From assembly GCA_013399695.1 (NCBI GenBank), contig VXAU01000929.1:898080-962079 (forward strand): a stretch of DNA of 64,000 nt, given 5' to 3'. The translations under genes and the position numbers were made by a program. This document shows positions 54,401 through 60,400 of this stretch, in pieces. Every line of letters starts with the position of its first letter. Position 1 is the stretch's first letter. The DNA comes from Formicarius rufipectus (lineage: Eukaryota > Chordata > Aves > Passeriformes > Formicariidae). The notes under the pieces are model-generated. The model saw nothing but the letters and a program-made list of their open reading frames with translations. It was not told where the DNA came from and did not search any database.

Positions 54401-57400
54401 CTTTCAGGAACAGGGGATTCTTCATCTTCTTTTTTCCTAGATTCTCTTTTACCCCAGAAACCACCAAACCATCCTCCACTTTTCTTCTCTACTTCAGTGC
54501 TTTTCTTCTTCAGCAATTTTTGTCCTGATCTTATTGTCTACAAACCAGAGATTAAAACACATTGGACAAAATACATAGTTAAGAGTATTAATTTAAGCAA
54601 CACCACAAGGGAATAAGAGCACTTTGACTCACTAAACAGAGGCAGAAAGAGGGACAGGGTGGGGGGCATGTCTGTGTATGTGCACGCACAGACACAAGCA
54701 TGTGCTACTTCTACTTTGGACAGCTTTTCCTATACATTTCACTGGCATTTAGACTACGAAAAGCAGAATCTGGCATTTAAGAGGATATAAAAAGCAATTA
54801 CATTGCTTAAGTCTGGTAAGAACAAACTTGAGGACTGATCCTGCACCATTTAAAATTTTTGAAATTCTAGATTTTTAGAATTTATAAAGTATTTAAATGT
54901 TTTATTTGTGCTCAGGCTTTTACTTCACACTTGAAAAATCAAGTTCTGGCCACAGACATCTCAAAAATAAGAAACCTTATTATTATTTTTTCATCTTTGT
55001 TTTACATGAATTCCAGATGTGTAGACAAACACTGAGGCTACACTGGTATGAGCAGTAAATAAATGATGCAATTACAGAGGGTAATTTCCATGTTAGGAGA
55101 ATAACTACCAGCAGCATGTTCTCACAAGATAAATCTTGTGAGCTGCCCTCAGTGTGCCACGCGGTTTTGATCTTAACTGCAGATACAATACTTTTCAAAA
55201 TGTTATATCATGCAACTTCTTGTTAAGTGTCACAAATTAAAATGCGGCTAGAGACTTCATCCACCTCCTAACAATTGTCTCTGGGCTGTCTTTTAATCGG
55301 ACTGGCTGTCTCCTAAGAACAGAGTAGGTGTAAGTAGGAAGGGAATAGTGCAGTTAGCCTTGAATTAACAGCAGTCAAAAGAAGACAAGAATCATTAAAC
55401 CATCATCCTTACACAATTGCCTGACTGGTACTATGTGGGTAACAGTAACACTGTGCACACAGTGGCTATTTTTGGGACTGGTTTCCAATTTGAAAGTCGA
55501 TATACTCTTGCCCTGGAAGGATAGGGAACTTGCCTTCCCACCTACCTATCCTATCACACACATCAGCACAATGTTTTTAAGATACTATCATGACAAAAAC
55601 ATCCTATTTGACATGTTACAGTATTGTCAAACAAAAATTACTTCTTACCTCAACTTGTGCTTGTTGCCTTGCTAAGACTATATTGAAGACATCGAGTTGT
55701 CTTTCAAGGTCCTGTAAAAATGTAATTACATCATTAGTCTCTAAAACACGTTTAGGAAAGGCTTTCCACCACAAACCCTCTACCAGCTCCTTCATATTTA
55801 CCCTCCAAATTCTTTCTGGATCTGCTCAATGCTTTCAAGGGTGCATCATCCCCCACTCAAAGTTCACTAGAAGACGAAATCTGCTGTTACACAGTCTACT
55901 TTATTTTTTAGCTAAATTACTCTTGCACTTCATTAAATTGAAGCATTGAAGCTTCTTAATCCTCAACCAAAGAGGCTTTACTTTAAATGGCACTTCACTA
56001 TTATTTTCATTTTCTTTCCACTACAGGTTACACTGAACTTCAGAGTAAAATGGTACGTCCACAGACCTCTTGTGCTCCTGTAAAACCATCAACCTGGATT
56101 ACTGTCAAGTATATTGCAAGAACTGTTTCACAGCGGGACCAAAACATACTTTCTCCAAAGAGAAAAAACTCCTACCTGAATTTGTCTCTGTGTTTCTTCT
56201 GACAGTTTACTCTGGGTTAGCTTGTTCTTGTATGTACTTTTGTAACTCTTCAGAAGCTGCCTATGTTGTTTTATGTTACTCCATGACCACATTCGAGTGT
56301 GTCTTCTGATGTGAACTTCAAGAACACTGTCACCTGCATATTTCCACCTAGAATAATTCCACACTTGTGAACAACTTTCCATTTCATTTGTGCTTTACAG
56401 CTTACAGATTTCAGAGGTGGTTTCTTAATATGCAAACCTCATTTATCATTTGTGGTTTGAGTAACTTGACTTATAAAAATTTTAATAGTTTCATCACTTT
56501 CAAAAACCGGACTGAGAGCTTACATGTAATGCCTGAAAAACTACAAAGCTTCATTCTTTATTGAATTCTGCCTGTTTGCAAATTTGGACTTGTAACAGCA
56601 TTAAGTAAACTCAAGCACTTTGAAAACAAGCATCAGTTAGCACTTAGAAAAAAGTTACAAAAATGCATATCAGTTCAAAACTTTAAAGACTACATTTGAC
56701 ATACATGTTTCCCTTGAATTACATTAACTCATCTTTTTCTTTGCCCTTTCTAAATTACATTCTAGCCTCTAGGGAGAGCATCAGCATTTTGCTCAGATTT
56801 TGGTGACTTTAGCTTAGCAAGTGAAACTTTCACCACTTGGATCTAAGTGCCAAGCCAAGCTCTGTGAAAGCTAAAATTCTGTAAGCGATCATTTTTAAGC
56901 CTACTCTTAACCACAAAGGAGACTGAAGAGTGGAGGGGGCTCCAGAGAGTGCATGACTGTTCACATCTCACCACTGCCTGGCGTTGCTGTGCAGGGGCAC
57001 ACTGGGCCTGAACCTTCTGTAGGGCGCATTGCGGACCATGTAGTCGATGGACTCCAGCAGGTCGATCATGCTGAGGTACTAAACCCAAGAAAAAAGGTTG
57101 CTTAGCAGGGGGTCAGATGTTGTTTGCACGCAGTACTTAGACTGTATCTATACATGCTCTTCAGAGCTCCTCAAACTCCAGAGATTCAAGCCCATACAGG
57201 TCCATTAGTATGTGAAAGTGGAAAAACTATACCCACTGCTCTCCAAGGACACCACGATATGAACCTCTGGTGTCTCAGGCTTTCTCAAACCAACCATATT
57301 CATTAGTCAATGCACAGTTTTCCTAATTTTAGAACTGCCTTTACAAAAGTTAACCTCACTGGCACTGCTCTGAACTCACTATACACTTTGACATCAGCAA

Positions 57401-60400
57401 GAGCCAAGTGACTGGAAATTCTGAGTAAATGCCAACACCAACACTGCTGGGGAGATACCTAAATCAGTTCCTTGAAACTCCAGCAGGCTTTGGTGCCAAA
57501 GCCAGCGTGCTCCACCCATTCCCAGCCTTGCTGGTATTTTGCTATCTCTGCAGTTTTAACATTGGCTTGCAGTTTAAGAAGGTAAGAGCTACTCATGATT
57601 CCATTCTCTGTATGAAAGGAATGCTGATGGAGGGGTGGAATACAGATCAGGTGGTGCCCAAAGTGTCCACAGATAAGAGTGCCAGGATTTAACACCAGGA
57701 AATGATTATTACAGAGGGAAAACAACCCTACACATTTCCCACAGGTACTGCTGAACAGTTCAGACATTCTATTGCAGGTATGCAGAAAATTCCCTAAGAA
57801 GAACATTTTCCAGTGAAAAAAAACTACATGTCATCACAAACTAAAATGGGAATAACAGACAACAAACCACCTTACCTGTGGCTTAGTGAATTCAATGACA
57901 ATTCTCTGTACTTCCACATTACAATCAATCTTGGGAGTTTTCAGTTCTACTTCTGCATATGGGTTGATATACAGTCTTGCAGAGGCTGACACTGGTCTAA
58001 AGACTTAAAGATTAAAAAGAAATCGAGATGGATTCTGTATTTAAAGTATGGAAAGCAATAGATCAACCACTTTGTACTGATAATGTGTATGCTCAAAACC
58101 CACGGAATTAGGATGCAATTCTTATCAACAATGAGGATAACCCAACAGCAGTCAAAAAGCACACAAGCACAGTCAGGTGAGAATGCTGTACAGTAACCTG
58201 CTCAGGACACTTGATGTTCACTCATGCCTAGCTTACTTACTGTACTGGTAGTCTTCAGGCTGGTTACCACTACATGGGATTCCTCTTTTCAGCTGATCCT
58301 ACAAAGGAATATGACACTGACTCGCAGTTGCTCCAGAACTTTACTCATTTACAGTTCTCTAAGCTTTGAGTAGAGCAGCTTCAGGACGTTTGTGTTTTGC
58401 CAGGGTCTCCTTCCCCTAAATGGGAAATCTAACACAGCATAAGCACTTCAGAGTGAAGAGTTTAAATAAATCAGATTAAAAAAGAGTTTTAAGTCTCTCA
58501 TATAAAGTGGAATGTTAGTACAGTTTTAACTCAACCTGTAAATCTTGCAATATATGTTAACTTAGTAACGTAGTTCATGTGTGCACTCAAACATGCAGCA
58601 CAAGAGACCAAGCATTAGTTTTTAAATTCCTTGGAGGCAGCAGGAATACCTATTCACATTCTACCCTTCCTCATGTTTGGCACATAAGGAGGCCACTTGA
58701 GCCTTCTGGTACACTGCAGGTATGAGAGGAATTAAAGACAGAAAGAAGTCAGGAAAAAACCTAAATAGCCCAAGCAGCTTGAGAAGTAACATGCTAAAAC
58801 TAAGACTTCATTCAAAATGAGGTCTGCTTGATGCTATAACTTTCTGGCAATTTCTTGAGAAAGGTTTATTCATATCCAAACATTTCATCTAATTTCAGAA
58901 TTGAAGTGGAACAATCAGTTCAAGCAGGAGGTCTGCTTTTAGGAAGATGCACATGCTAGTTATTACACAAAAGCAGATGAAGTGCTTGTTCCCATCATAT
59001 TTTACTAAAACTATCAATAGTAATAGTTGTTTGGACCAGGAAAATATTTAATAAGCACAAATTTATTCAATCTAATTCTTTTCCCAGATCCTTATTTAAA
59101 AACTGGTTTGTATTTCATAAAAGGTAGATTTTCTTATTAAAAATACTTGTATTTCAACTTATTTCCCAGCTGCTGATGTATATTGATAGAAGTTAAACTT
59201 GTATGAGATTAAGTCTAAACAGCTAATCTCACCACCAGCCATATACTCACATTATTTAAATATGAGGACTGTTGTGTAAAAGTAACAGATTGGTACAGAT
59301 TACACATCTTATTCTTATTACATCGTGGACCAATTAGCTACTATATCAGATCTGATTTCCTGATAATGTTGATAAAATTATGACCAGCCTGTCTGGATGG
59401 AAGACCTCGCTTTGCAGGAAACAAGCTACATTAAAGATACTAAAGATTAAACATAAAATGTGTTCGGGCATTTAACACTGATAATGTTAAAAAAAAAAAA
59501 AAAAAAACAAAAAAAACACCACAATCATTATTTGCTATCTGTTCAGTTCCTGAGTTGGTTTTTAAATTCTGAAGCAGAAAGGATTTAGTTGTGAGAGAAG
59601 CAATCTCATACCCATGATGAGTTAGATTCTGTGTTCTGAGCTTACTCCTGTTCTGTCTCACCTTTTAGGAACAACAGCACTAAGGTGAGTAACCACAACT
59701 AACAAATTTAAGCTACTAGAAATCATGAAGCAGACAAAGGATGAAAAATCCAAACCATGGGGATCATGCCTGTACACCAAGTGATATCAGTTTGCAGCAC
59801 CAGAACTGCCAAGTTTTTCAAAAAGGGGAAAAATCTCTAAGTGGTGAGTTGCTTCAAGTTAACAGGTGGCCAGAATACTGTTGGCTACACTGGAATTGCT
59901 CTGCCTTGGCACTCACAGAAGTTTAGGTTCAGGGTATGCCACAGGCTTTGGAAACAGGCAGCTCCATTTTACAACCATGGAGGGCAGAACTTCAAATTCT
60001 TCCACAAAGAAACAATAAAAAACTTGTTTGATGCTGAAAGAGGAAGTAGTACCTCCTGATGCATAAAACCTAAGTTGCACAAAGCTACAACAGCATTTTC
60101 ACTTGCAGCTTAGTGGACAAGGACTGGTACCTGGGCTGCCAAACAGCAGCAGGTGAACCCACAAAGGCATCCATCCACAGGCACAGCAGGGACTGAGTCA
60201 CAAAACATCTTTCCAGCAGTGCTGGAATGACACCCTCCAAGCAGTAAGACTTTTGCTGCCCTCAGTCCATGCTGTGTATCAGTTTGCGCTGACATTTCAC
60301 TTCAGACTGAGCTACAGAGAAAAAGGAGAACATCCACAGACAGGTAATGCTAAAGTAACTCAGCTATTATTAAACAACTGGCTGGTTTTTATTAAACAAC

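Noticed and set aside
59489..59516. Poly-A tract as a possible retrogene tail
   Set aside because: No coding or RNA-like sequence recognised upstream on either strand, and no target duplication seen.
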